Shown: positions 1 to 5,445 of the stretch, one piece after another
Layout: each line of letters opens with the position of its first letter
Position numbering within the stretch: the stretch's first letter is position 1
Source of the DNA: Moraxellaceae bacterium
Lineage (GTDB): Bacteria > Pseudomonadota > Gammaproteobacteria > Pseudomonadales > Ketobacteraceae
Length of the DNA: 9,809 bases
Assembly (NCBI GenBank): GCA_002402125.1
Contig: NVVG01000096.1
Coordinates: 1-9,809, forward strand
Reading direction: 5' to 3'
Notes under the pieces: generated by a model
What the model saw: only the letters and a program-made list of their open reading frames with translations
The model's database searches: none
What the model was told of the DNA's origin: nothing
Position numbers and translations under genes: made by a program

Positions 1-1
1 C

Positions 2-1048
2 GTAGCCAAGCTCGCGAAATGGTTGGCTGAACGTCAAAAGAAGACGGTTTTGGTTGCTAGTGCGGATGTATATCGTCCTGCGGCAATAAAACAGTTAGAA
101 ACCTTGGCTGCTGAAGTGGGTGCAAGCTTTTTCCCAAGTTCGACCGATCAAGACCCGGTTGATATTGCCAAGGCGGCAATAGAGGAAGCCAAGAAGCAGT
201 TTAAAGATGTGGTTATCATCGATACTGCGGGTCGTTTAGCGATTGATGACGAGATGATGGCTGAGATTCAGCGTGTTCACGCGGCAATTAATCCTATCGA
301 GACCCTGTTTGTGGTTGATGCCATGACCGGGCAGGATGCAGCCAATACTGCCAAAGCCTTTAACGAGGCGTTACCGCTAACTGGTGCGGTGCTTACCAAA
401 GCTGACGGTGATGCTCGTGGTGGTGCTGCGCTGTCGGTGCGCAGCATTACTGGTAAGCCGATTAAGTTTATCGGCGTTGGTGAAAAAACCGATGCCTTGG
501 AGCCGTTTCATCCTGAACGAATTGCGTCACGTATTCTTGGCATGGGTGATGTGCTTACCCTGGTTGAGGAAGCGGAACGTAAGCTCGACAAAAAGAAAGC
601 CGATAAACTGGCTAAGAAACTTTCTCGTGGCAAAGGTTTTGATCTGAACGATCTGCTGGACCAATTTCATCAGATGGAGAATATGGGAGGCATGGCGGGG
701 TTGATGGATAAGTTGCCGGGAATGGCTGGTATGGCTGAAGCCGCCCAAAGCCAGGTCAATGATGGAGCCTTGAAACAGATGGAGGCGATCATACAGTCGA
801 TGACCCCAAAAGAGCGTTCGTTTCCGGATGTGATCAACGGTTCGCGTAAGAAGCGTATAGCAACAGGTTCTGGTACTAAGATTCAAGATGTTAATCGATT
901 GCTGAAGCAGCATAAGCAGATGCAGAAAATGATGAAGAAGCTCACCAAGAAAGGTGGCATGAAAGGCATGATGCGCGGCATGAAAGGAATGATGGGAGGC
1001 GGCGGTATGCCAGGTGGTCCAGGTGGTATGCCGCCGTTTAAGATGTAA
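2..1048 (+). CDS. ffh: Signal recognition particle protein Ffh (5' partial)
   Basis: Ffh is the GTPase of the signal recognition particle. It binds 4.5S RNA and signal sequences of nascent membrane proteins and docks with FtsY at the inner membrane. The reading frame is open from base 2, so the N domain and the P-loop lie outside the window; about 105 residues are missing compared with the 453 of E. coli. The GTPase motifs still visible are ADVYRPAA (about 62-85), DTAGRL (221-238), TKADGD (394-411) and GVGEK (473-487). The methionine-rich M domain follows, with GFDLNDLL, a finger-loop stretch rich in Met and Gly, and the RNA-binding signature SRKKRIATGSG (about 842-874). The tail is rich in Gly, Met and Pro. 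Arg codons are almost all CGT/CGC, which suggests high expression. I see no terminator after the stop, so readthrough into rpsP is possible. A TTG at 23 is an internal Leu codon, not a start. Confidence 0.97.
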   Translation, partial: VAKLAKWLAERQKKTVLVASADVYRPAAIKQLETLAAEVGASFFPSSTDQDPVDIAKAAIEEAKKQFKDVVIIDTAGRLAIDDEMMAEIQRVHAAINPIETLFVVDAMTGQDAANTAKAFNEALPLTGAVLTKADGDARGGAALSVRSITGKPIKFIGVGEKTDALEPFHPERIASRILGMGDVLTLVEEAERKLDKKKADKLAKKLSRGKGFDLNDLLDQFHQMENMGGMAGLMDKLPGMAGMAEAAQSQVNDGALKQMEAIIQSMTPKERSFPDVINGSRKKRIATGSGTKIQDVNRLLKQHKQMQKMMKKLTKKGGMKGMMRGMKGMMGGGGMPGGPGGMPPFKM

Positions 1049-1083
1049 ATGCCGGTTGACGGTAAATAAATGTTCAAAAGGCT

Positions 1084-1111
1084 TTGATTTGGTCGGTTTT
1101 TCTCGTACAAT
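1084..1111 (+). promoter_or_regulatory. Predicted sigma-70 promoter of the rpsP operon
   Basis: A -35-like box TTGATT (1084-1089) lies 16 bases before a -10-like box TACAAT (1106-1111). Transcription would start near 1118, giving a leader of about 195 bases before rpsP. It sits 35 bases after the ffh stop, a sensible place for the operon promoter. Both boxes differ from consensus, and no start site has been mapped. Confidence 0.5.
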
Positions 1112-1170
1112 TCAGCGCCTTATTGAGTCGACTTGAGATGAGTCGCTCGGCTAAAGGATAGATTTTCTAG

Positions 1171-1221
1171 AAGCAGGCCGTCGAAAGTTGCCAGTATCTG
1201 GTGGCTTTTGATGGCCTGCTT
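1171..1221 (+). promoter_or_regulatory. Long hairpin in the rpsP leader
   Basis: The arms AAGCAGGCC (1171-1179) and GGCCTGCTT (1213-1221) are exact reverse complements. Pairing continues inward without a bulge to CCAG/CTGG around a three-base loop TAT (1195-1197). In the plus-strand RNA this makes 24 pairs, 19 Watson-Crick and 5 G-U (1180-1212, 1183-1209, 1188-1204, 1189-1203, 1190-1202). In minus-strand RNA the G-U pairs would become A-C mismatches, so the fold favours the operon transcript. No clean T-run follows (TTTGCGCTTTG), so a simple terminator is unlikely. A regulatory leader structure or an RNase III site is more likely. I do not recognise it as a named RNA family. Confidence 0.6.
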
Positions 1222-1277
1222 TGCGCTTTGTGTTGCTAATGGCTTTGCTTATAGTACTTCGAAGTGTGAACTTGTGA

Positions 1278-1298
1278 TTTAACTTGTTGATAGTTAAA
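1278..1298 (+). promoter_or_regulatory. Stem-loop overlapping the rpsP ribosome-binding site
   Basis: TTTAACT (1278-1284) pairs exactly with AGTTAAA (1292-1298) around a 7-base loop. The 3' arm covers the first A bases of the Shine-Dalgarno sequence AAAAGG (1296-1301), which stands 10 bases before the rpsP ATG. The stem has one G-C pair and is weak, so it may only modulate initiation or need a bound protein to be stable. Confidence 0.35.
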
Positions 1299-1311
1299 AG
1301 GTTATTTAGAT

Positions 1312-1563
1312 ATGGTAACAATTCGCCTTGCACGTGCCGGTTCTAAGAAGCGCCCCTTCTACCATGTTGTAGTTGCAGACGCTCGCAGAGCCCGTGACGG
1401 CCGTTATATTGAACGTTTAGGTTATTTCAACCCAACTGCACGCGGTAATGAAGAGAGCTTAAAGCTTGAACTTGACCGTATTCAACACTGGATTGGCCAA
1501 GGTGCACAGCCTAGCGATCGTGTTAAAAGCTTGCTTAAGCAATCCGCGAAAGCTGCTGCTTAG
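1312..1563 (+). CDS. rpsP: 30S ribosomal protein S16
   Basis: S16 is an assembly protein of the small ribosomal subunit that binds 16S rRNA early. The 83-residue product matches the family length (82 in E. coli). It opens with the S16 signature [17 protein letters not shown] and contains [23 protein letters not shown] (about 19-41) and [18 protein letters not shown] (about 54-71). The ATG at 1312 is preceded by AAAAGG at 1296-1301. It is the first gene of the conserved rpsP-rimM-trmD-rplS operon and is followed 38 bases later by the likely rimM start. The long structured leader suggests post-transcriptional control. The basic composition fits an rRNA-binding protein. Confidence 0.98.
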   Translation: MVTIRLARAGSKKRPFYHVVVADARRARDGRYIERLGYFNPTARGNEESLKLELDRIQHWIGQGAQPSDRVKSLLKQSAKAAA

Positions 1564-1570
1564 TTGGTTA

Positions 1571-1588
1571 AGGGTGCGTTGGTGCCCT
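1571..1588 (+). promoter_or_regulatory. Stem-loop between rpsP and rimM
   Basis: Bases 1571-1577 (AGGGTGC) pair with 1582-1588 (GGTGCCC-T side) to give seven pairs, two of them G-U or U-G, capped by the tetraloop GTTG. It starts eight bases after the rpsP stop and ends two bases before the proposed rimM Shine-Dalgarno AGGTGG (1591-1596). A ribosome finishing rpsP would melt it, so it could couple rimM translation to rpsP. This role is inferred. Confidence 0.35.
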
Positions 1589-1601
1589 GTAGGTGGTTGA
1601 T

Positions 1602-2120
1602 GTGTCGGATTGGTTAGTGGTTGGAAAGTTTACCTCGGCTTATGGTATTAAAGGCTGGGTAAAGCTTCATTCTTATACTGACCCTATCGGCAACATTAAA
1701 GACTACCAGCCCTTGTATCTTAAGAAACGAGGGCAATGGCAGGAACTGGATATAGAAACTATCCGTAATCATGCCAAAAGCTTAGTTGCTAAAGTTAAAG
1801 GTTGTGATGACCGCGACCAGGTGGCCTTCTATTCAGGCTGTGAACTTGGCATGTTAAAGTCACAATTACCCGATCTAGCTGACGACGACTTTTATTGGTC
1901 TGACCTAGCTGGATTGACAGTCAAAAATCAACAGGACCAAGTGTTTGGTATTGTTGATCATTTGGTTGAGACGGGTTCCAATGATGTGTTGGTAGTAAAA
2001 GCTACCGATACTAGCATTGATGATCTGGAACGTTTGATACCCTATCTGTTTGGTGATGTGGTGTTGAGTGTTGATCTTGAGGCCGGTGAGATGATTGTTG
2101 ATTGGGATGCAGAGTTTTAA
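1602..2120 (+). CDS. rimM: Ribosome maturation factor RimM
   Basis: RimM helps 16S rRNA processing and assembly of the 30S head, binding ribosomal protein S19. The product of 172 residues has the N-terminal RimM barrel (GKFTSAYGIKGWVKLHSYTD, about 8-27) and a C-terminal PRC-barrel beginning at the conserved FYWSDLAG (97-104), followed by ETGSNDVLVV (123-132) and RLIPYL (144-149). The start is uncertain. A stop codon at 1590-1592 rules out anything upstream of the GTG at 1593. I prefer the GTG at 1602, because AGGTGG (1591-1596) lies five bases before it, whereas the GTG at 1593 has no good binding site. Using 1593 would add three residues. A GTG start behind a stem-loop fits the lower output of RimM relative to S16 known in E. 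coli. Confidence 0.95.
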   Translation: MSDWLVVGKFTSAYGIKGWVKLHSYTDPIGNIKDYQPLYLKKRGQWQELDIETIRNHAKSLVAKVKGCDDRDQVAFYSGCELGMLKSQLPDLADDDFYWSDLAGLTVKNQQDQVFGIVDHLVETGSNDVLVVKATDTSIDDLERLIPYLFGDVVLSVDLEAGEMIVDWDAEF

Positions 2121-2125
2121 GATAT

Positions 2126-2150
2126 ACTGGTTTTAAACGATAAAAGCAGT
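2126..2150 (+). promoter_or_regulatory. Stem-loop just upstream of trmD
   Basis: ACTGGTTTTA (2126-2135) pairs with TAAAAGCAGT (2141-2150) except for one G-G mismatch, around the five-base loop AACGA. The stem ends two bases before the weak Shine-Dalgarno GGTGA (2153-2157). No T-run follows, so it is not an intrinsic terminator. Its position suggests an effect on trmD translation or on mRNA processing between rimM and trmD; the function is inferred. Confidence 0.4.
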
Positions 2151-2160
2151 TTGGTGAATT

Positions 2161-2931
2161 ATGAAATTTGGGATAGTTACACTGTTCCCAGAAATGTTCT
2201 CCGCAGTCACCGAATCGGGTGTTACTGGGAGAGCGGTAAAGTCAGGGTTGATGCAGTTACATTGCACCAATCCACGAGACTTTACACAGAATGTTCATCG
2301 TACTGTGGATGATCGGCCTTACGGTGGTGGACCGGGTATGTTGATGATACCTGGGCCATTGATTGAAGCGATCGAGCACGCAAAAGCAGAGTGTTCCGAG
2401 AATAACGGAAGCGCCGCAAAAGTCGTGTATTTATCACCTCAGGGCAAGCCCTTCGATCAAGAGGCTGCTCGGCGATTCTCTAATGAGAAGGCGTTAGTCC
2501 TAGTAGCAGGGCGATATGAGGGGATAGATGAGCGTATCATCGATGCGGTAATCGATGAAGAATGGTCAGTAGGGGATTATGTCCTAAGCGGTGGTGAACT
2601 ACCCGCGATGATCATGATAGATGCAATTACAAGATTGTTGCCCGGTGTTTTAGGACATCGGGATTCGGCAGAAGAAGATTCTTTTACCGATGGGTTGCTA
2701 GATTGCCCTCACTACACAAGACCCGAAAGGTTTTTGGAAAGTGATGTTCCAAGTGTGTTGCTAAGTGGAAACCACAAAGCCATAAAGGAATGGCGGCTTA
2801 TGCAATCACTCGGAAGGACTTGGGAGCGGCGTCCGGATTTGTTGGCGTCTAAAGAGTTGGATGCAAAGCAGCAGGCATTGTTAGATGCCTATAAACAAGA
2901 AAAGAGAAAAAAGAGTCCATCAGACAGCTGA
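2161..2931 (+). CDS. trmD: tRNA (guanine37-N1)-methyltransferase TrmD
   Basis: TrmD transfers a methyl group from S-adenosylmethionine to G37 of tRNAs with G36, which prevents +1 frameshifting. The 256 residues match the family (255 in E. coli). Visible parts are the N-terminal LFPEMF, the [14 protein letters not shown] block (47-60), and the trefoil-knot SAM pocket built from [11 protein letters not shown] (90-100), [10 protein letters not shown] (117-126) and [11 protein letters not shown] (140-150). Arg158 and Asp173 correspond to the catalytic R154 and D169 of E. coli TrmD, and the [12 protein letters not shown] block follows. The only nearby binding site is GGTGA, three bases before ATG, which is weak. 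Arg codon use differs from its neighbours: 6 of 17 Arg codons are AGA/AGG and only 3 are CGT/CGC. This fits low expression; sequence similarity gives no sign of transfer. Confidence 0.98.
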   Translation: MKFGIVTLFPEMFSAVTESGVTGRAVKSGLMQLHCTNPRDFTQNVHRTVDDRPYGGGPGMLMIPGPLIEAIEHAKAECSENNGSAAKVVYLSPQGKPFDQEAARRFSNEKALVLVAGRYEGIDERIIDAVIDEEWSVGDYVLSGGELPAMIMIDAITRLLPGVLGHRDSAEEDSFTDGLLDCPHYTRPERFLESDVPSVLLSGNHKAIKEWRLMQSLGRTWERRPDLLASKELDAKQQALLDAYKQEKRKKSPSDS

Positions 2932-3009
2932 TTATCGCAGTACTGATAGATGAAATATTTTACGTTTGCGGTGGCACAGCGCTATCGATTGACAAGTATC
3001 AGGTGAGTC

Positions 3010-3014
3010 AGGAG
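3010..3014 (+). promoter_or_regulatory. Strong ribosome-binding site fixing the rplS start
   Basis: AGGAG stands six bases before the ATG at 3021. This decides in favour of that ATG over the in-frame GTG at 3003, which has no good site in front of it. It is the best Shine-Dalgarno of the operon, and I found no stem-loop covering it. Confidence 0.75.
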
Positions 3015-3020
3015 CTAACC

Positions 3021-3386
3021 ATGAGTGGTAAAAATAGTTTAATCCAGCAGATTGAAGCTGAGCAGTTGAAAAGTGATCTCCCTGAGTTTGCTCCAGGTGA
3101 CACTATTGTTGTTCAGGTAAAGGTAACGGAAGGTACTCGTACCCGACTTCAGGCATATGAAGGTGTCGTTATCGCTCGACGTAATCGCGGCGTGAATTCT
3201 GCCGTTACAGTACGTAAAATTTCTAATGGTGTTGGTGTCGAGCGTGTGTTCCAACTTCACAGTAAAACCGTTGATAGCATCACGGTTAAGCGTAGAGGTG
3301 ACGTTCGTCGCGCGAAGCTTTACTACTTGCGTGGACTTACCGGTAAGGCAGCTCGTATTAAAGAGAAGCTTACAAGAAAGTCATAA
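3021..3386 (+). CDS. rplS: 50S ribosomal protein L19
   Basis: L19 lies at the 30S-50S interface of the large ribosomal subunit. The 121-residue product has the family core [16 protein letters not shown] (23-38), [16 protein letters not shown] (42-57), [15 protein letters not shown] (63-77) and the L19 signature [28 protein letters not shown] (90-117; key residues are the basic cluster and KAARIKE). Family members begin a few residues before the IxQxEAEQ helix, which fits the ATG at 3021 behind AGGAG. It is the last gene of the rpsP operon and is followed 25 bases later by a strong terminator. The 89-base gap after trmD contains no convincing promoter, so it is probably translated from the operon mRNA. 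Confidence 0.98.
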   Translation: MSGKNSLIQQIEAEQLKSDLPEFAPGDTIVVQVKVTEGTRTRLQAYEGVVIARRNRGVNSAVTVRKISNGVGVERVFQLHSKTVDSITVKRRGDVRRAKLYYLRGLTGKAARIKEKLTRKS

Positions 3387-3411
3387 TCCAGCACTAATGT
3401 GTTTGATTTCG

Positions 3412-3447
3412 AAAAAAGCGACCCTGCTTAGCACGGTCGCTTTTTTT
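3412..3447 (+). terminator. Intrinsic terminator of the rpsP operon
   Basis: GCGACC (3418-3423) pairs with GGTCGC (3435-3440). After a C-C mismatch, TGC/GCA closes a three-base loop. Six A bases precede the stem and seven T bases (3441-3447) follow it, so it could work in both directions. It separates the ribosomal operon from xerD. Confidence 0.93.
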
Positions 3448-3512
3448 GTTTATGCTTATCGTTAGCTAATATTTTCAACGGAGTCTTTGCGCTGGATGAG
3501 CTGTAGATATCT

Positions 3513-4430
3513 ATGACAGAAGAAAAGACTGATTCAGAAGCTGAACTTCCGCTAATCGATCAATACCTCGACGCCTGTTGGATGGAAAAAGGCTTGAGCC
3601 AAAACTCTTTGTCGGCTTATCGCAGTGACTTATTGTTTTTCTCTCGCTGGTTAGGGCTGCAGTCAACACCTAAAGGGCTTCTGGACGCGAACCAAACAGT
3701 ATTTACATCTTATCTAGATTATCGAGAGGGGCAGTTTGATCGCCGCTCGACGGCAAGAATGATCTCTGTATTGCGGGGGTTTTATCAGTATCAAGTGCGC
3801 ATGGAGGTGCTGGCCGATGACCCTATGGCGAATATAGCCTTACCTAAGTTAGGTCGCCCTCTGCCGAAAGTGTTGACGGAGTCTGATGTGGAGGCTTTGT
3901 TGGAGGCTCCCGATATCGGACAGCCGATTGGCATGCGCGATCGCGCAATGCTGGAATTGCTATATGCCTGTGGGCTACGAGTAACCGAGTTGGTAACCCT
4001 TGAAACCCACCAGATCAACCTAAGGCAGGGTGTGGTGCGACTGATCGGGAAAGGCAATAAAGAGCGCTTGGTGCCGATGGGGGAGGAAGCGCTGGATTGG
4101 ATCGAACGTTATTATCGCGAAGGCAGAAATAGCCTATTAGCAAATCCAAGTTCACAGGTGTTGTTTCCCAGTTTACGGGGGCGGGTTATGACTCGGCAAA
4201 CCTTCTGGCACAGAATCAAACGTTATGTTGTGGAGGCAGGGATTCAAGTTCCGGTTTCCCCTCATACACTAAGGCACGCCTTTGCGACACATCTGCTGAA
4301 CCATGGCGCCGATTTACGTGTTGTCCAGCTGTTATTAGGCCATAGTGATTTGTCTACTACACAAATCTATACCTTTGTGGCGCAGCATCGGTTAAAAGAA
4401 ATTCACGCAGAACACCACCCAAGGGGCTGA
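3513..4430 (+). CDS. xerD: Tyrosine recombinase XerD
   Basis: XerD acts with XerC and FtsK at the dif site to resolve chromosome dimers. The 305 residues (298 in E. coli) comprise an N-terminal SAM-like core-binding domain (about 10-105) and a C-terminal catalytic domain. The catalytic residues align with E. coli XerD: Arg156 (CGLRVTE), Lys180 (GKGNKER), His251 and Arg254 (HTLRHAFATHLLNHGA), His277 (GHSDLSTTQ) and nucleophile Tyr286 (IYT). The ending HAEHHPRG matches the XerD C-terminus, which helps tell it from XerC. The ATG at 3513 has only a weak site, GGATGAG, about 12 bases upstream. The preceding terminator implies its own promoter between 3448 and 3512, but I see only weak boxes there. 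No dif-like site is visible in the window. Confidence 0.97.
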   Translation: MTEEKTDSEAELPLIDQYLDACWMEKGLSQNSLSAYRSDLLFFSRWLGLQSTPKGLLDANQTVFTSYLDYREGQFDRRSTARMISVLRGFYQYQVRMEVLADDPMANIALPKLGRPLPKVLTESDVEALLEAPDIGQPIGMRDRAMLELLYACGLRVTELVTLETHQINLRQGVVRLIGKGNKERLVPMGEEALDWIERYYREGRNSLLANPSSQVLFPSLRGRVMTRQTFWHRIKRYVVEAGIQVPVSPHTLRHAFATHLLNHGADLRVVQLLLGHSDLSTTQIYTFVAQHRLKEIHAEHHPRG

Positions 4431-4453
4431 CGGCTAAATTTGCACTGAAATGT

Positions 4454-4482
4454 GGAACTAGGCTAGGCTTTGGTGTTCCAAC
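4454..4482 (+). promoter_or_regulatory. Candidate sigma-E/AlgU-type promoter of dsbC
   Basis: GGAACTA (4454-4460) resembles the extracytoplasmic sigma-E -35 element GGAACTT. TCCAA (4478-4482) resembles the -10 element, with 17 bases between them. dsbC is a known sigma-E target in E. coli, which makes the match more credible. An alternative sigma-70 -10 box TATGAT (4491-4496), with a poor -35, lies just downstream. The same bases also form a 6-base inverted repeat TGGAAC/GTTCCA. Promoter identity is inferred. Confidence 0.4.
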
Positions 4483-4523
4483 CTTGTTAGTATGATGCGA
4501 TATTAGATGTTTACCTGGAGATA

Positions 4524-5279
4524 ATGATGAGAATATTAGTACTGTTGCGCGGAATGTTGGCTGCCCTAGTTATTGGTTTGTTGAGTGGGTCGGTTGTTGC
4601 CGCTTCTGTGGATGCTGAAGCTGCTATAAAAGCCAAGTTTAAGACGAGTCTGCCACAGCTTAAAATCGTTGGCATTGAAGAAACCATGGCGCCAGGTATA
4701 TACGCCGTTGCTTTGAAGTCAGGCGAAGAATTGATGACTTCCGCCGATGGCAGTTTTATCTTTAGTGGTGACTTGCTTGCGGTACAGGCTCGCGGCATAG
4801 TGAACATCAGCGAGAAAAAGCGCGGAGTAAAACGGGCTAAGGCGCTATCAGCCTTAAACGATGACGACCTAGTGGTGTACCAGGCGGAAGGGGAAGAAAA
4901 AGGCCAAGTTCTAGCCTTTACCGATACCAGCTGTGGTTATTGCCAAAAATTTCATAAAGAAATTCCAGCGCTTAACAAGTTAGGCATTACCGTCAAGTAT
5001 GTTGCCTGGCCTCGATATGGTTTGCAGTCACCGGCAGGTAAAGTGATTGCCGATGTGTGGTGTGCAAAAGACCGAGCCAAGGCGATGACTATGGCCAAAA
5101 CCCGTAGGTCAGTAGGGGAAACGCTGGCAGCATGTGATTTGTCTTCCATCATTCAAGATCAGATAGCCCTAGGGCGACTAATGGGAGTCAAAGGCACACC
5201 GGCCCTGTTTGGCGTAGATGGCCGTCAACTTGGTGGTTACCGTAAGGCTAGTGATCTAGCCAAAGAATTTGGAATCTAG
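4524..5279 (+). CDS. dsbC: Thiol:disulfide interchange protein DsbC
   Basis: DsbC is a periplasmic dimeric isomerase that reshuffles wrong disulfides and is kept reduced by DsbD. Of 251 residues, the first 26 form a signal peptide (Arg near the N-terminus, a hydrophobic LAALVIGLLSG core, likely cleavage after SVVA). The dimerisation domain (about 28-90) is followed by a linker and a thioredoxin fold. The active site CGYC (137-140, in DTSCGYCQKFH) and the cis-proline loop GTPALF (224-229) are intact. Cys180 and Cys204 match the second, structural disulfide of E. coli DsbC. Two ATG codons stand in tandem; the second (4527) has better spacing (six bases) from TGGAG (4516-4520), so the true protein may lack the first Met. 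A strong terminator follows. The xerD-dsbC-hom order fits the Pseudomonas-type locus. Confidence 0.96.
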   Translation: MMRILVLLRGMLAALVIGLLSGSVVAASVDAEAAIKAKFKTSLPQLKIVGIEETMAPGIYAVALKSGEELMTSADGSFIFSGDLLAVQARGIVNISEKKRGVKRAKALSALNDDDLVVYQAEGEEKGQVLAFTDTSCGYCQKFHKEIPALNKLGITVKYVAWPRYGLQSPAGKVIADVWCAKDRAKAMTMAKTRRSVGETLAACDLSSIIQDQIALGRLMGVKGTPALFGVDGRQLGGYRKASDLAKEFGI

Positions 5280-5305
5280 GTTGTTTTAACCTCGTAGCCA
5301 ATCAT

Positions 5306-5338
5306 AAAAGCCGTGAAGTAACACTTCGCGGCTTTTTT
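5306..5338 (+). terminator. Intrinsic terminator after dsbC
   Basis: GCCGTGAAGT (5310-5319) pairs with ACTTCGCGGC (5323-5332) around a three-base loop. This gives ten pairs, one of them U-G. Four A bases precede the stem and six T bases (5333-5338) follow. It ends dsbC transcription 27 to 60 bases past the stop and sets hom apart as a new unit. Confidence 0.93.
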
Positions 5339-5370
5339 ATGGCTGATTTTCGTATAAAACCGCTCACAGA

Positions 5371-5400
5371 TTAGTTTTTTTTCAGGGCTAAACGTATAAT
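5371..5400 (+). promoter_or_regulatory. Predicted promoter of hom-thrC
   Basis: A consensus -10 box TATAAT occupies 5395-5400. The -35 region near 5371-5377 (TTAGTT) matches consensus poorly. The start would be near 5407, giving a leader of about 40 bases. It lies between the dsbC terminator and hom, as expected for the promoter of a separate threonine unit. The poor -35 may mean an activator is needed. Confidence 0.55.
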
Positions 5401-5445
5401 GCGCAACATTCAGGAAAACAATGAGAAAAACACTGAGGTGGGAAT

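Noticed and set aside
527..913. Minus-strand ORFs opposite ffh, xerD, hom, thrC and recJ
   Set aside because: All lie opposite clearly conserved plus-strand genes and show no recognisable motifs, so they are shadow frames.
1056..1085. TTGACG at 1056-1061 as a -35 box for rpsP
   Set aside because: The matching -10 position reads like AGGCTT. The TTGATT/TACAAT pair just downstream is better.
1593..1601. GTG at 1593 as the rimM start
   Set aside because: There is no Shine-Dalgarno in front of it; AGGTGG overlaps it and serves the GTG at 1602. It cannot be fully excluded.
2934..2950. Possible inverted repeat around CAGTACTG after trmD
   Set aside because: Outside the eight-base core the arms do not align, so the symmetry is not extended.
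2989..3018. Promoter before rplS suggested by a perfect TTGACA at 2989-2994
   Set aside because: No acceptable -10 box is found 16 to 18 bases downstream, and such a start would fall at or past the ribosome-binding site.
3003..3020. Upstream GTG start for L19
   Set aside because: AGGAG is placed correctly for the ATG at 3021, and L19 homologues begin close to that point.
3445..3472. xerD promoter TTTGTT-16-TAATAT
   Set aside because: The -35 is poor and overlaps the terminator T-run, so it is too weak to list, although xerD should have a promoter in this gap.
3504..3513. Ten-base palindrome TAGATATCTA ending in the A of the xerD ATG
   Set aside because: It is short and A-T rich and could easily arise by chance, with no other support.
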